Part shown: positions 26,597 through 35,289 of the stretch, piece by piece
How the letters are laid out: each line of letters starts with the position of its first letter
How positions within the stretch are numbered: the stretch's first letter is position 1
NCBI RefSeq assembly: GCF_003626695.1
Contig: NZ_RBAH01000003.1
Coordinates: forward strand, 187,641-251,640
Source: Paenibacillus ginsengarvi
Lineage (GTDB): Bacteria > Bacillota > Bacilli > Paenibacillales > NBRC-103111
DNA length: 64,000 nt
Direction of reading: 5' to 3'
Translations under genes and position numbers: made by a program
The notes under the pieces: generated by a model
Database searches by the model: none
The model's input: the letters and a program-made list of their open reading frames with translations, nothing else
Told to the model about the DNA's origin: nothing

Positions 26597-26611
26597 TGTC
26601 TAGCCCATATG

Positions 26612-27370
26612 CTATTCCGTGTGCTCCGGAACATACATGTGCAATGGCTGGCCGGACGCTCTTCGCAGCTCGTTTGCCAGCTCGTTGCGCCGCAATTTAT
26701 CCGCCCCGGAGGCTTTACCGAACTCGTGCGCCAAAAAACGCTCGATAATCTCATTCACATCCTCCGCCTTGAGCCTGTAATTCAAAGTGCTCCACCATCC
26801 TTCGTCTCCATAAGATTCGTCCAGATCGATACCGATGCCGTTAACTTGAATATCGTTTCGGTGCTGGTATAGATGGATTCCGTCCGCTTTGTGTCCCCGG
26901 CTCCAGGCGTACGTTTGCCAGAAGCGCGAGCAGGCCCCGGCGGCACGCACCGCTTCAATGACCGCGCTGGAGCCATATACGCCTGTCACATAAGCGGGCG
27001 ATGCCTCCCCGGCAGCACGGATATATTCGATGATCGTGGGCATTTGCGCCGCCGTCGCATCAAAATCGACAGCGAAATAAATTGCGCTACCTTCCGGTTG
27101 GCCGATCGCTTGCGCCGTTCGCGCCGCAATTACTCCGTCGCGAAGCCCCGCTTCCCGCCCCCCAAGCGCCCGGTCGGCCGTCGTTTCGTATACGGAAACG
27201 AGACTCAAGCCAGCCTCGCTGATAGCCTCCGCCTCTTCCCGAGTCAGCCGCTTCCAGCCCTGCGGCACAAGATAACGGCATACAAAGTCGAAGCCCTGCT
27301 CCTTGAAGGCGGCTGCGAGTGATGCGTTTAACGGTGTTGCGCAGTCAAAGCCTTTGGTTACGCTGGTCAT
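26612..27370 (-). CDS. Endolysin with DUF1906 (glycoside hydrolase-like) domain
   Basis: 252 residues from the ATG at 27370, with GGAGGGAAGGA upstream and ATGA overlap with the holin gene. TKGFDCATPLNASLAAAFKEQGFDFVCRYL opens the TIM-barrel-like DUF1906 domain; SAIYFAVDFDATAAQMPTIIEYIRAA and YVTGVYGSSAVIEAV, FWQTYAWS, IHLYQHRNDIQVNGIGIDLDE are its further conserved blocks. DUF1906 proteins act on cell walls as glycoside hydrolases in phage lysis. The C-terminal part (EIIERFLAHEFGKASGADKLRRNELANEL) is a helical tail found again as a fragment at 12970. No signal peptide: release needs the holin. Confidence 0.88.
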   Translation of the reverse strand: MTSVTKGFDCATPLNASLAAAFKEQGFDFVCRYLVPQGWKRLTREEAEAISEAGLSLVSVYETTADRALGGREAGLRDGVIAARTAQAIGQPEGSAIYFAVDFDATAAQMPTIIEYIRAAGEASPAYVTGVYGSSAVIEAVRAAGACSRFWQTYAWSRGHKADGIHLYQHRNDIQVNGIGIDLDESYGDEGWWSTLNYRLKAEDVNEIIERFLAHEFGKASGADKLRRNELANELRRASGQPLHMYVPEHTE

Positions 27371-27678
27371 GTGTCCTTCCCTCCTGGCGGATGCAGCGAT
27401 TTCGCTTGAATCTGTCCTGCCGCAGCGGCGACAAGAAAAGCATTGGCAAACGCGAGAAAGCAAGTGCGCCAATCGACACTCGTACCCGTTGCCAATTGAG
27501 CCGCGAGCAGTATGCACCACGCCACAGCAACTGCGTACAGATCGGTCGGTATACGCCTTCTGGGCAGCAACTTGTCAAGCAGAGCCTTCGTATACTGCAC
27601 GATGTAGAAGGTAAGCAACGAGGCGCCGCCGATGCTGAGCAGCGCCTGCCAGGTGAACAGCTGCGATTGCATACGCAT
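27367..27678 (-). CDS. Holin-like membrane protein
   Basis: 103 residues from the ATG at 27678 (GAAGGCGAGG before it). Two to three membrane segments: FTWQALLSIGGASLLTFYIVQYT, DLYAVAVAWCILLAAQLATG, CFLAFANAFLVAAAAGQI, with the basic DKLLPRRRIPT turn. Position between XhlA and the endolysin and the ATGA overlap with the latter fit a holin. Confidence 0.8.
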   Translation of the reverse strand: MRMQSQLFTWQALLSIGGASLLTFYIVQYTKALLDKLLPRRRIPTDLYAVAVAWCILLAAQLATGTSVDWRTCFLAFANAFLVAAAAGQIQAKSLHPPGGKDT

Positions 27679-27689
27679 CCTCGCCTTCT

Positions 27690-28025
27690 TTATTTGAATT
27701 GGCTCCAAACAAAGGCGGCTGCTCCGCTGACAGCTCCGGTAATGACCGCTGCAAGAACAGTACGCCAAAGCCACTCGATATCTCCCTGAACCCCGGACCA
27801 CTTTTTATCGGAGTCCATCTTCACTTCGTCAATGCGCTGGTGCGCCGTTTTCGCACGAAGATCGGCTTCCCGCGCAATGTCGTCCGACTGATCAAGCTTA
27901 TTTATGAGACGATTCAGTCCGGTAGCCATGTCGTGAATGGCCCGGGCATTCGTCTCCTGCAACGCCTCCAGCTTCCCGACCTTGACTGCGATATCGGAAA
28001 GCATGTTCATTCCTTGATCACCCAT
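27690..28025 (-). CDS. xhlA: XhlA-type hemolysin / lysis accessory protein
   Basis: 111 residues. A helical head with coiled-coil character (IAVKVGKLEALQETNARAIHDMATGLNRLINKLDQSDDIAREADLRAKTAHQRIDEV) and a single C-terminal membrane segment (VLAAVITGAVSGAAAFVWSQF). That layout is the XhlA family, which acts with the holin in PBSX lysis. Strong ribosome binding site AAAGGAGAG. Confidence 0.9.
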   Translation of the reverse strand: MGDQGMNMLSDIAVKVGKLEALQETNARAIHDMATGLNRLINKLDQSDDIAREADLRAKTAHQRIDEVKMDSDKKWSGVQGDIEWLWRTVLAAVITGAVSGAAAFVWSQFK

Positions 28026-28100
28026 AAGAAGCTCTCCTTTAGCTTAGGCATAGTAAGAAAAACTTTCGTTTTATTGAAGAAAACCCCGAAGGCCCGGGAC

Positions 28101-28232
28101 TTACGAATGTTGGGGTTGAGCGAGAATGGCTGCCGCCTCAGACGCAGAAATAATCGATTTCGCAGCATAGCCGAGAAGTTTCTCTTCGTCGATTCTTTTT
28201 AGCTTCCACATACCAAGCAGGAAGTTGTACAT
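28101..28232 (-). CDS. xkdX: XkdX-like small protein
   Basis: 43 residues from the ATG at 28232 (GAAGGAGTG before it): MYNFLLGMWKLKRIDEEKLL and GYAAKSIISASEAAAILAQP. The pattern W-x6-I-x5-L...I-x-ITxxExxxI is the XkdX family, found after fibre genes in many Bacillota phages. Function unknown. Confidence 0.8.
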   Translation of the reverse strand: MYNFLLGMWKLKRIDEEKLLGYAAKSIISASEAAAILAQPQHS

Positions 28233-28245
28233 GTGTATCACTCCT

Positions 28246-28725
28246 TCAATCTTTGTCCAGCAGAAATAAAATAGCGCCTTCGGCTGCTTGAAGGCGCTGT
28301 TCGAGTGCAGCTTTATCCTGCTCCAGCCGTGCAATTTTTTGTGCATCCGTTTCCGGTTGTGGGATATTCCGGAGCGCTTCAATCTCCTCCTGCGTCAGTC
28401 CTTCTGTCCAGAACTGCACATCCGGGTGTGGTAAAGGAATCGGCTGGTCATTACCGTCCAGCATTAGTTGGCCATACTCATCTCGCTGATACTCTTTTGA
28501 TGCGCTGTACGATGCCCACGTCTCCAGATCGAAGCGTGGCTTGAACAGACCTGGAGGGACTGGAATGGCTACACGGTAGCCTATTGGAACTAGGTCGAGT
28601 TTTACTAAGCGCTCTTCTTCCAATGCAGGTTGCTTGAAAATTGGTGTTACGTCATATTCGCTCAACGGGACCAGTTCCGGTTCGATATAGTAGCCATTTA
28701 AGTCGACCTTGATTGCTTCTTTCAT
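28246..28725 (-). CDS. XkdW-like tail-fibre-associated protein (module B)
   Basis: 159 residues, paralogue of 13187-13702: MKEAIKVDLNGYYIEPELVPL, VPIGYRVAIPVPPGLFKPRF, and FWTEGLTQEEIEALRNIPQP. C-terminal coiled coil (ARLEQDKAALEQRLQAAEG). Directly follows the fibre gene, which fits a fibre accessory or assembly role. Confidence 0.72.
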   Translation of the reverse strand: MKEAIKVDLNGYYIEPELVPLSEYDVTPIFKQPALEEERLVKLDLVPIGYRVAIPVPPGLFKPRFDLETWASYSASKEYQRDEYGQLMLDGNDQPIPLPHPDVQFWTEGLTQEEIEALRNIPQPETDAQKIARLEQDKAALEQRLQAAEGAILFLLDKD

Positions 28726-28742
28726 GCAGACCCTCCTGATTA

Positions 28743-31277
28743 CTATTCAGCTCTAAATTTAATATTTCTAAATAATAAGTGTTCTGAGTTTATTCCTCGG
28801 TCAACAAAAACTCGACCATCTGTACCAATAATTAGGGTGCCAGTAGTCCAAGTCGTACCGTTGTACGAGCTAACGTCAAAAAGTAACGTCCTTTTAGGCC
28901 GATACTTACTAGGCAAATACATTATAGTTGTTCCTTGTGCTGTAGCTCCCCCTGCAATGTCTCCAAAAATTTCGGTTTCGTCGTTGTCATTTTTTGCGTA
29001 GCCAATCGGCGGGTAATCATTACCCTTATTTGTCCACTCATTCAAAAGGGCCGGCGCAATCTGTTGCGGCTGCTGTTTCTGGGTATTTATCGTCTGTAAT
29101 ACGGAAACATCCCGGCGAAGCTCGCTAATCACATGAACAGCATCATCCACCGCTTCTTTCATGTTCGGTGTCACAACTCCGGTTATCGTCAGTGGAGCAA
29201 TGCCGAACTTGTACGTATCGAGAGCAATATAAGTGACGCTGTATGCAGACGAAGAACTGAACTTTTCAACACGTGGCATATAGGCTTGAAGGGTATTGGC
29301 TCCTAAGTTCCTGTTTAACTCCCAAGATGCGGTATCTACTAAGGTGTCTTTGAAAATTGTGAGAACATGGTCTGTTCTATTCCTCAACGCAGATGCGCCC
29401 ATATCCTTGTTATTGATATAGTACGCTTTTTGTATGCCGTTGTAATAAACGTTCGCCTTTTCCCGCACAACAACTCCCGTCCCCATCTCAATCTGGTTAA
29501 CACCATTATGCAGCATCAATTCACCTTCGTAGCTAATAGGTTCGTCAACGCTTTGTAGGAGTTGATACATGAGTTTATATCGGCTCGGGCCGTTAGCCTG
29601 ATTGTTTACAACCCCATTAATATCATTGGAAGATGTATACCATGTCGGGCCTTCTGGTATTGCTCCTAATCCATACCAAAACTTGTTTCCTGCTCCGGTA
29701 TACGGCGCTGGTGAAGCAGTGTTATTTGAGGAAATTCTCCAGCCGTTGAAATACGCCTTAATCTCGTCTGATGTCGGTGAGTAATCTTGTCCCCAACCTG
29801 AATCAGCGTCGGCGATGGAGATATAAATATTACCATTTGTAGTGGTCGTATCGATACAATCAGCAGCATCCCCTGCTGACGAGTTCTTCAGTACTTTGCC
29901 ATCGTACTTAATCGCAACTCGATGTAAAGGCGAGTGGTCGAGTTGGATATTTGCTTTTACTGTCTTGTACCCGGTGAAATCAACATCAAAAACCCACGAT
30001 AATGACCCATCCAATACCATTTCGCGAAACCTTCTAATTGCTCTCGGTTTGCCATAGCCATCCATATAAATCTTATCCGTTACGCTACCGTCCACATTCG
30101 AACGCAAATTACTATCAGGCAAATACATATAAGAAGGCTGCTGTGGTTCAAACGGTAGAGATGTGGGGCCGACGTTCAGCAATGGATTAGACGCTGTAAA
30201 CGTACCGACTACCGCCCCATTCGATACCGAGATCTGGACTATTTTAGACGTCCCTTTTGTGACGAATGAGAACGGCGTAGGACTGGCATCAAAGTTTTTA
30301 TAAGTGATGTTGCTAACTTCATCACCGACAGCATAGACTGCGTTCCCGCTTATACTTAGCGTATATGTCGTGTTCGGGACAACCTGTATTTGCACAAACG
30401 ACGTATGCCATACAACATCAGGTGAAGTTATTACTAGTTTGTAAGGATCAGTTATGTTCGCATTTGAGTGCACCGAGGTCCACTCCGAAAAAGGCGGCAC
30501 CAAATTCCTCCCCGGATTCTGAACATAAACTGCATTGACATGTTTCATGTCATCGATATATGGATACTTGGCAGCTACTTGTTCGGCAGTCATGGTGTTC
30601 AGCGCGTTGTACTCGGCTTGGGTGATTTCGTATATTCTAACCGAGTCAACGAAGGCTGATTGTCCCGACGCCCCTCCCATCTGCAGCTCTATACCAACAT
30701 TGGTGCTTGTCTCGGTAATAGCAGCCTTAGCGTAAACCGTCTGGAAATATTGAGTTTCAGTTACATGGGGAGAGTTTACAACTGTGCCATTTACATAGGC
30801 GAGAGCAATCCGCGGGCCTGTTGCCGTTGTATAATTCTTCATGGCGGCAAGCGCGATATAGTATTTTCCTGCTGAAAAAGTTAGGCCATATTTATTTATA
30901 TTCCCTGCCGTATCCAGCAAGGTGACATTGCAACGATTTATCCCGGTTACAGGGTTTATGGCGCTGGTTACAGCATCTACCTTCCACTTACTCCAGTTCA
31001 TTCCGTTCTCAAAATTCCCATCCCGCCCGAGCAAATTAACCAGCGTCCGCCCGGTAATCTTCATATCCTTGAACCGAGATTTGCGATCTGAGTGAACGAT
31101 GCTGACACCTTGCGGGATGGTGATAGGTTTTGCTGCAGCAGCTACAATTTCACTGCCGATCTTCTCATCAATGATGTCGAAAGGGGTATTGAGTGCTGTA
31201 TCGATATTGAAGGTCAAATTCCCGTCAGTAGCGGGATTGTATTTATGCAAGCCGAGATTAGGTGTCGTGCTCGACAA
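28743..31277 (-). CDS. Tail fibre / receptor-binding protein (module B)
   Basis: 844 residues from a TTG at 31277, chosen because AGGAGG lies 9 bases upstream and the protein then begins SSTTPNLGLHKYNPATDGN, a usual fibre head. The head differs from module A, but VSIVHSDRKSRFKDMKITGR, DDMKHVNAVYVQNPGRN and the YLPDSNLRSNVDGSV region are shared. Between them are variable beta-sandwich-like segments; a unique C-terminal tip of about 100 residues follows (IFGDIAGGATAQGTTIMYLP). The pattern suggests the two fibres exchange middle parts but keep different attachment heads and tips. Confidence 0.8.
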   Translation of the reverse strand: MSSTTPNLGLHKYNPATDGNLTFNIDTALNTPFDIIDEKIGSEIVAAAAKPITIPQGVSIVHSDRKSRFKDMKITGRTLVNLLGRDGNFENGMNWSKWKVDAVTSAINPVTGINRCNVTLLDTAGNINKYGLTFSAGKYYIALAAMKNYTTATGPRIALAYVNGTVVNSPHVTETQYFQTVYAKAAITETSTNVGIELQMGGASGQSAFVDSVRIYEITQAEYNALNTMTAEQVAAKYPYIDDMKHVNAVYVQNPGRNLVPPFSEWTSVHSNANITDPYKLVITSPDVVWHTSFVQIQVVPNTTYTLSISGNAVYAVGDEVSNITYKNFDASPTPFSFVTKGTSKIVQISVSNGAVVGTFTASNPLLNVGPTSLPFEPQQPSYMYLPDSNLRSNVDGSVTDKIYMDGYGKPRAIRRFREMVLDGSLSWVFDVDFTGYKTVKANIQLDHSPLHRVAIKYDGKVLKNSSAGDAADCIDTTTTNGNIYISIADADSGWGQDYSPTSDEIKAYFNGWRISSNNTASPAPYTGAGNKFWYGLGAIPEGPTWYTSSNDINGVVNNQANGPSRYKLMYQLLQSVDEPISYEGELMLHNGVNQIEMGTGVVVREKANVYYNGIQKAYYINNKDMGASALRNRTDHVLTIFKDTLVDTASWELNRNLGANTLQAYMPRVEKFSSSSAYSVTYIALDTYKFGIAPLTITGVVTPNMKEAVDDAVHVISELRRDVSVLQTINTQKQQPQQIAPALLNEWTNKGNDYPPIGYAKNDNDETEIFGDIAGGATAQGTTIMYLPSKYRPKRTLLFDVSSYNGTTWTTGTLIIGTDGRVFVDRGINSEHLLFRNIKFRAE

Positions 31278-31290
31278 GAAAATCAGCCTC

Positions 31291-31863
31291 CTAGTTCGGA
31301 ATAAAAGGAGCAAAATCCGTCATTCGGCGGGTTTGCATCTCTGCGATTGTCATCGTTTGATGAAGCTGTCCGACCAGTAAATACTTGAATGCATACTCCA
31401 CTTGCAAATGAGCCGGGAGAACAGCCCGGACGGCATCCTTCAGATCTTCCAAATTCGGCGGGGCTCCGATCGTATCGACGAATCGAACCCAGATCGTATA
31501 AGCCGCCGTATCCTCCATAATGTCGACCGCGCCCAGCTCGTAGCTTTCCGCTACTTCTTTCACCACCCGGATCGTAGCCGTTCCGACTCCGCGTATCCGG
31601 GATACGATCCGGTCCTGCCGCTCGGAAACCGGTTGTTCGGGAGCGGGCGGTAATCCGAGCTCGCTTTCCCAAGCATCCAAACTCCAAGTAGCCGACCGAG
31701 CGAAAAATTGATCCAGCGCTCCGCTGAGCGTCTCACGAAGCTTGTCAACCTCGGTCCCTTCCACTTGCATAAGGGATCTAATGACCCTGGACGTCTCATA
31801 GTAGCCTGGTAAATAAGCGGCCATTCGTTGACCGCGTATGCTCGTAATCGGGGAAGAGCTCAT
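31291..31863 (-). CDS. xkdU: DUF2313 (XkdU/YmfQ-like) tail protein (module B)
   Basis: 190 residues: QRMAAYLPGYYETSRVIRSLMQVEGTEVDKLRETLSGALDQFFARSATWSLDAWESELGLPP and ERQDRIVSRIRGVGTATIRVVKEVAESY are diagnostic. Overlaps the baseplate J gene (ATGA). Only low similarity to its module A counterpart. Confidence 0.88.
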   Translation of the reverse strand: MSSSPITSIRGQRMAAYLPGYYETSRVIRSLMQVEGTEVDKLRETLSGALDQFFARSATWSLDAWESELGLPPAPEQPVSERQDRIVSRIRGVGTATIRVVKEVAESYELGAVDIMEDTAAYTIWVRFVDTIGAPPNLEDLKDAVRAVLPAHLQVEYAFKYLLVGQLHQTMTIAEMQTRRMTDFAPFIPN

Positions 31864-33431
31864 GTGAACGACACCGTCCCAAGCACAGCGACTTCCTGCG
31901 TTCCAACCGTTATATTGCCGGGCCCGCCATTCACGAGCAAGTTCGAGTAGTCGAGCACGCCGGTTGTATCCAGAATGGCTTGACCGACTCGCACGCTGCG
32001 TACGTCGTTGTCGTCAGAGAACGCGAGCGAGCGGATGTATTCAGCTATATTTTGTACGACGGCGGCCTTGACACTGTCAGTGTTATATCCGGTTGCGATG
32101 GATAACGCCGCAGATATGTTTACAAGCACGGCAGTTGCCGACTCTATGGTGACCCGGGCTCCGACCGGGGCTTTGCCTTCGCCGGAATTGGTGGAGAACG
32201 TTGATACGATATCGCAAAAATCAATCCACACCGTAGTCGAGGTATCCGACTGCAAGCGAGTTAGGCGAAGCTCCAACTGATCTTGACCATTCCAATAAAA
32301 GTTCTGGGTTACTCCGGTAAACAGTACGGAAAAATCGTCCGCTTGGAGCGTCCGGAGCGCATTTGTGCCACCGCTCGGCGTTGTTTTCACCCATTCGTTC
32401 ATATTCACGTTCCAAACTCCGAATTGAAGCAGGTTACTGGTTCCAGACGAATCGCTTAATTTGATCGAAGAGGTGGCTTGCCATATTCCCGGCTGCGGCA
32501 AAAGCGTATGCAGTGCCTGTCTCACTTCACCTGCTCCCGACAAGCTATAGTCCATTTTCACACTGCTGCCGGAGTCGTCCCCTTCTCCGTGATCGATCGT
32601 TACCCCATGACCGCTTAGAGTCATCGCTTCGGCTTCGATCCTAATCTTCCAGGGCGGTGCTATATACTCCTGAACTTCCTCTACCAAAGACTTGTCGGCC
32701 GGTTCATTGTTGCTACCGATAATAGCCACGCTTACCGTTCCTGGGCCGTCCCGAACCGGAACGACGGACACGCCTCCGACTCCGGGCACTTCCAGCGCCC
32801 AATTTACGTAATCGGCTTTATTGCCTCCGGCTGAAGGGCTCCGTACTTTTTGAAGGTATCTGGCTAAAAGGGAGGGGTCATTCTCCGTATCGATACCGCC
32901 TTCCATCGCCGTTATATTGCTGACACTCGTTACTCCCGGAATTGGTGAAACCATAATGCTAACTGCACCCGCCGTTACATTGCCGGATATGCCAGCGACA
33001 ACCGCTAAAGCGCGAACCGCAGTTGTACCCGTTTCGCCCAGCGTAACCTCCTGCTTCGTTACAAATTCTACAGATGAGGTGCCTGTCACCCGATCAGCCG
33101 GCGTGGCTACTCGTGTCCCCGCAGGAATCACCGTACCTGCTTGACCCGTAAAATGCACCTGCCCTTCGGCCTTCACCGCCACCCGCCGGGTAAGCCCATG
33201 CTCCTCGCAGCGCATATCCAAATACGGCCCGAACGCAGTTCCGGCAAACCCTCTGCGCAGCACTTCCTGCGCCCAAATCGCTGCTTGGGCAAGCTCGATA
33301 GCGGTCGGGGCTACCGCGTCCCATATAAAAGAACCCTCCGATTTATCCAGATCGGAGGGCAAGCTGTCCAGCATGCGCTGGCGTATCGTTTCTTCCGTTT
33401 GGTCCTGCAAATAATTCGGCAAAGCCGCCAT
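31860..33431 (-). CDS. xkdT: Baseplate J-like protein with inserted lectin-like domain (module B)
   Basis: 523 residues, about 160 longer than its module A counterpart. Normal blocks: LDSLPSDLDKSEGSFIWDAVAPTAIELAQ (20-50), GTVIPAGTRVATPADRVTG, GGIDTENDPSLLARYLQKVRSPSAGGNKADYVNWALEVPGVGGVSVVP, then VQEYIAPP. There an insert of about 155 residues begins and the J domain resumes at GKAPVGARVTIESA. The insert (about 262-415) starts IEAEAMTLSGHG and ends TTVWIDFCDIV, a pattern of beta-sandwich carbohydrate-binding modules (CBM6/35-like). The insertion is clear; its sugar binding is inference. Confidence 0.88.
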   Translation of the reverse strand: MAALPNYLQDQTEETIRQRMLDSLPSDLDKSEGSFIWDAVAPTAIELAQAAIWAQEVLRRGFAGTAFGPYLDMRCEEHGLTRRVAVKAEGQVHFTGQAGTVIPAGTRVATPADRVTGTSSVEFVTKQEVTLGETGTTAVRALAVVAGISGNVTAGAVSIMVSPIPGVTSVSNITAMEGGIDTENDPSLLARYLQKVRSPSAGGNKADYVNWALEVPGVGGVSVVPVRDGPGTVSVAIIGSNNEPADKSLVEEVQEYIAPPWKIRIEAEAMTLSGHGVTIDHGEGDDSGSSVKMDYSLSGAGEVRQALHTLLPQPGIWQATSSIKLSDSSGTSNLLQFGVWNVNMNEWVKTTPSGGTNALRTLQADDFSVLFTGVTQNFYWNGQDQLELRLTRLQSDTSTTVWIDFCDIVSTFSTNSGEGKAPVGARVTIESATAVLVNISAALSIATGYNTDSVKAAVVQNIAEYIRSLAFSDDNDVRSVRVGQAILDTTGVLDYSNLLVNGGPGNITVGTQEVAVLGTVSFT

Positions 33432-33898
33432 CAGCTTGTCACCACACTTCCGTCAATCCTGGATTTTTGCTGGCGCACGTTCGTTAGCTCGCATTGGAAC
33501 AGGCAGCGCTCGCCATCCCATTCGAACGAGAACGGGCCTACGCTGTCCGTACGCGGGTCGGTCTTTAATGCCTCCGTCGTCATCCGTACAATCTCCGACT
33601 CGATCGCCCGGCGGGACAAGCCGCGTGGAATGAGCTCATCGTATTCTTGCCCGTAGCTCCTGGAGTACGCGAGGTAAGTATATCGCTCGGTACGAATTGT
33701 TTTTTTGCACCACTCCAGCCATGCTTCCGCATCGATGCAGTCCGCTATTTTCCCGGTTGGGGTCGTGACGAAATCACCTTTAGCATAATCGAAGCGCCAA
33801 CTGCGGCCGAACTTCACACCGCTCCTTGCCGTTCCATCCGTATGAATGCCAGGCACCGAAGAAGACTCTCCGCCGCTTGTTGGAAACAGATTTGGCAT
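33431..33898 (-). CDS. xkdS: DUF2634 (XkdS-like) baseplate protein (module B)
   Basis: 155 residues: GRSWRFDYAKGDFVTTPTGKIADCIDAEAWLEWCKKTIRTERYTYLAYSRSYGQEYDELIPRGLSRRAIESEIVRMTTEALKTDPRTDSV. Family core well preserved; gp25-type wedge protein. Its stop shares bases with the start of the next gene. Confidence 0.9.
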   Translation of the reverse strand: MPNLFPTSGGESSSVPGIHTDGTARSGVKFGRSWRFDYAKGDFVTTPTGKIADCIDAEAWLEWCKKTIRTERYTYLAYSRSYGQEYDELIPRGLSRRAIESEIVRMTTEALKTDPRTDSVGPFSFEWDGERCLFQCELTNVRQQKSRIDGSVVTS

Positions 33899-33899
33899 A

Positions 33900-34292
33900 T
33901 TAGCGCACCACCTTACAAAGGACGACCGCTTCGGAGCCTCCTGACACTGGAACCGCGAGCACTCTATCGCCGGGCTTCAGGCTGTCCTTGAGCATCAGTT
34001 GCACCTCTTCGATGTCCGCCTCGTCGAACTGAAAAGCGCCTGTACCCGATACCTCTTCGCCGTCACCGTCCCGCAGCCCATTTACCCGGCCGGATAGAGA
34101 AAATGCGGGAAGCTTCAGCTTGATGCTCCAATCGGCGACCCAGAAGTCCTGAATCTCATGTTTGAACGAATCGAGCTTGAGCCCGCTTCCCGTCATCGTG
34201 CCCAATTCGGAGGGAACGCCCGATAGGGCGGTCGACGCATGGCCGGCCATCCGGTTTTCCAGTACGGCTGCCAGCTTTTTATACGGGTCCAT
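33900..34292 (-). CDS. xkdR: DUF2577 (XkdR-like) tail protein (module B)
   Basis: 130 residues from the ATG at 34292, with AAAGGAGG 10 bases before it inside the end of the previous gene. MDPYKKLAAVLENRMAGHASTALSGVPSELGTMTGSGLKLDSFKHEIQDFWVADWSIKLKLP and LMLKDSLKPGDRVLAVPVSGGSEAVVLCKVV. A small beta domain; no catalytic motif. Confidence 0.85.
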   Translation of the reverse strand: MDPYKKLAAVLENRMAGHASTALSGVPSELGTMTGSGLKLDSFKHEIQDFWVADWSIKLKLPAFSLSGRVNGLRDGDGEEVSGTGAFQFDEADIEEVQLMLKDSLKPGDRVLAVPVSGGSEAVVLCKVVR

Positions 34293-35289
34293 CCATGAAA
34301 TACCTCCTTTTGACATAATCGAACGAAGCCAGCTCCAGTGTCATCTTCCCTAGACGTCCGAGCTCGTGACGGACGGACGTAACGATCAAATCCATCCCGC
34401 TTCTCGCCAAATGGACGCGATCTCCGGCGCGAATCGTATTCACGTCGATCGCCGATACGCTGAACGTTTCCTGTATGCCTGCCAAATAGCCTTTAGCCGC
34501 AGTCACTGCTTCGCTTACGGTCATAATATCGCTGTCCATGACCACTTTCTGCAAAGTGCCGTAAAGCTCGGTATCTTTGGATTCTACGGCCAGTACATCC
34601 GTCGCTGCTTCGGGGTTGTCTTCCTTGCCGAGCACTTTGACTCTCGTAATAGTTCCTTCCAGCGTTCGGCGCTGCGTAATCGAATCGATATTGCCGCTTG
34701 GGTCGAGCACCCACACGGTTTCGTTGCTGCCGATGCGAAACAGCTCCAGTCCGTTCGGCGTCATGCGCGGCCGATACAAAGAGCCTCCCTTACGAGCCGT
34801 CTCCTTCAGATCGGACGAAAGCATCGCATAGATCGATTGCGTCCGGTATACTTTTTTGCTAAGCGTTTGAACCGTATCTGGAATTTGATACAGCTCTATT
34901 CCCCAATCGGCAGCATATTTCTGCAGCCGCTGCGAAGCAGTCTGACCGGCTGGAAATAAATATTCGTCTTCCGACTTCGACAAGTAAATAGTCCGGTCGT
35001 AGATCGTAACTGTAAGCCGGTCGGTCCCATGATAGCTATTCTCGCACTCCCAAACGACGCCGGGATGAAGCAGGTACACCATATCCGTGCCCCCATACGG
35101 AATACCGGACACACGTATCTCTTGTCCAGGACCCATTCCGGGAAAGTCGTCCGAGACGAGCAGGTTGACGGTTGCTCGATACGCGATTTCGTCAAGCGAC
35201 TCCTCAAGCGAGATGCCCTCAACAAGATCCCCGAGCAAATAGCGCCGATCCAGCACCACTTCGTAAGAACGATACGCTTCGCTGCTCAT
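34279..35289 (-). CDS. xkdQ: XkdQ-like baseplate hub protein (module B)
   Basis: 336 residues: YEVVLDRRYLLGDLVEGISLEESLDEIAYRATVNLLVSDDFPGMGPGQEIRVSG opens the hub fold; DRLTVTIYDRTIYLSKSEDEYLFPAGQTASQRLQKYAADWGI and ITRVKVLGKEDN and the end ELGRLGKMTLELASFDYVKRRYF agree with XkdQ/YqbQ. Start overlaps the LysM gene (ATGA). Confidence 0.9.
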   Translation of the reverse strand: MSSEAYRSYEVVLDRRYLLGDLVEGISLEESLDEIAYRATVNLLVSDDFPGMGPGQEIRVSGIPYGGTDMVYLLHPGVVWECENSYHGTDRLTVTIYDRTIYLSKSEDEYLFPAGQTASQRLQKYAADWGIELYQIPDTVQTLSKKVYRTQSIYAMLSSDLKETARKGGSLYRPRMTPNGLELFRIGSNETVWVLDPSGNIDSITQRRTLEGTITRVKVLGKEDNPEAATDVLAVESKDTELYGTLQKVVMDSDIMTVSEAVTAAKGYLAGIQETFSVSAIDVNTIRAGDRVHLARSGMDLIVTSVRHELGRLGKMTLELASFDYVKRRYFMDGPV

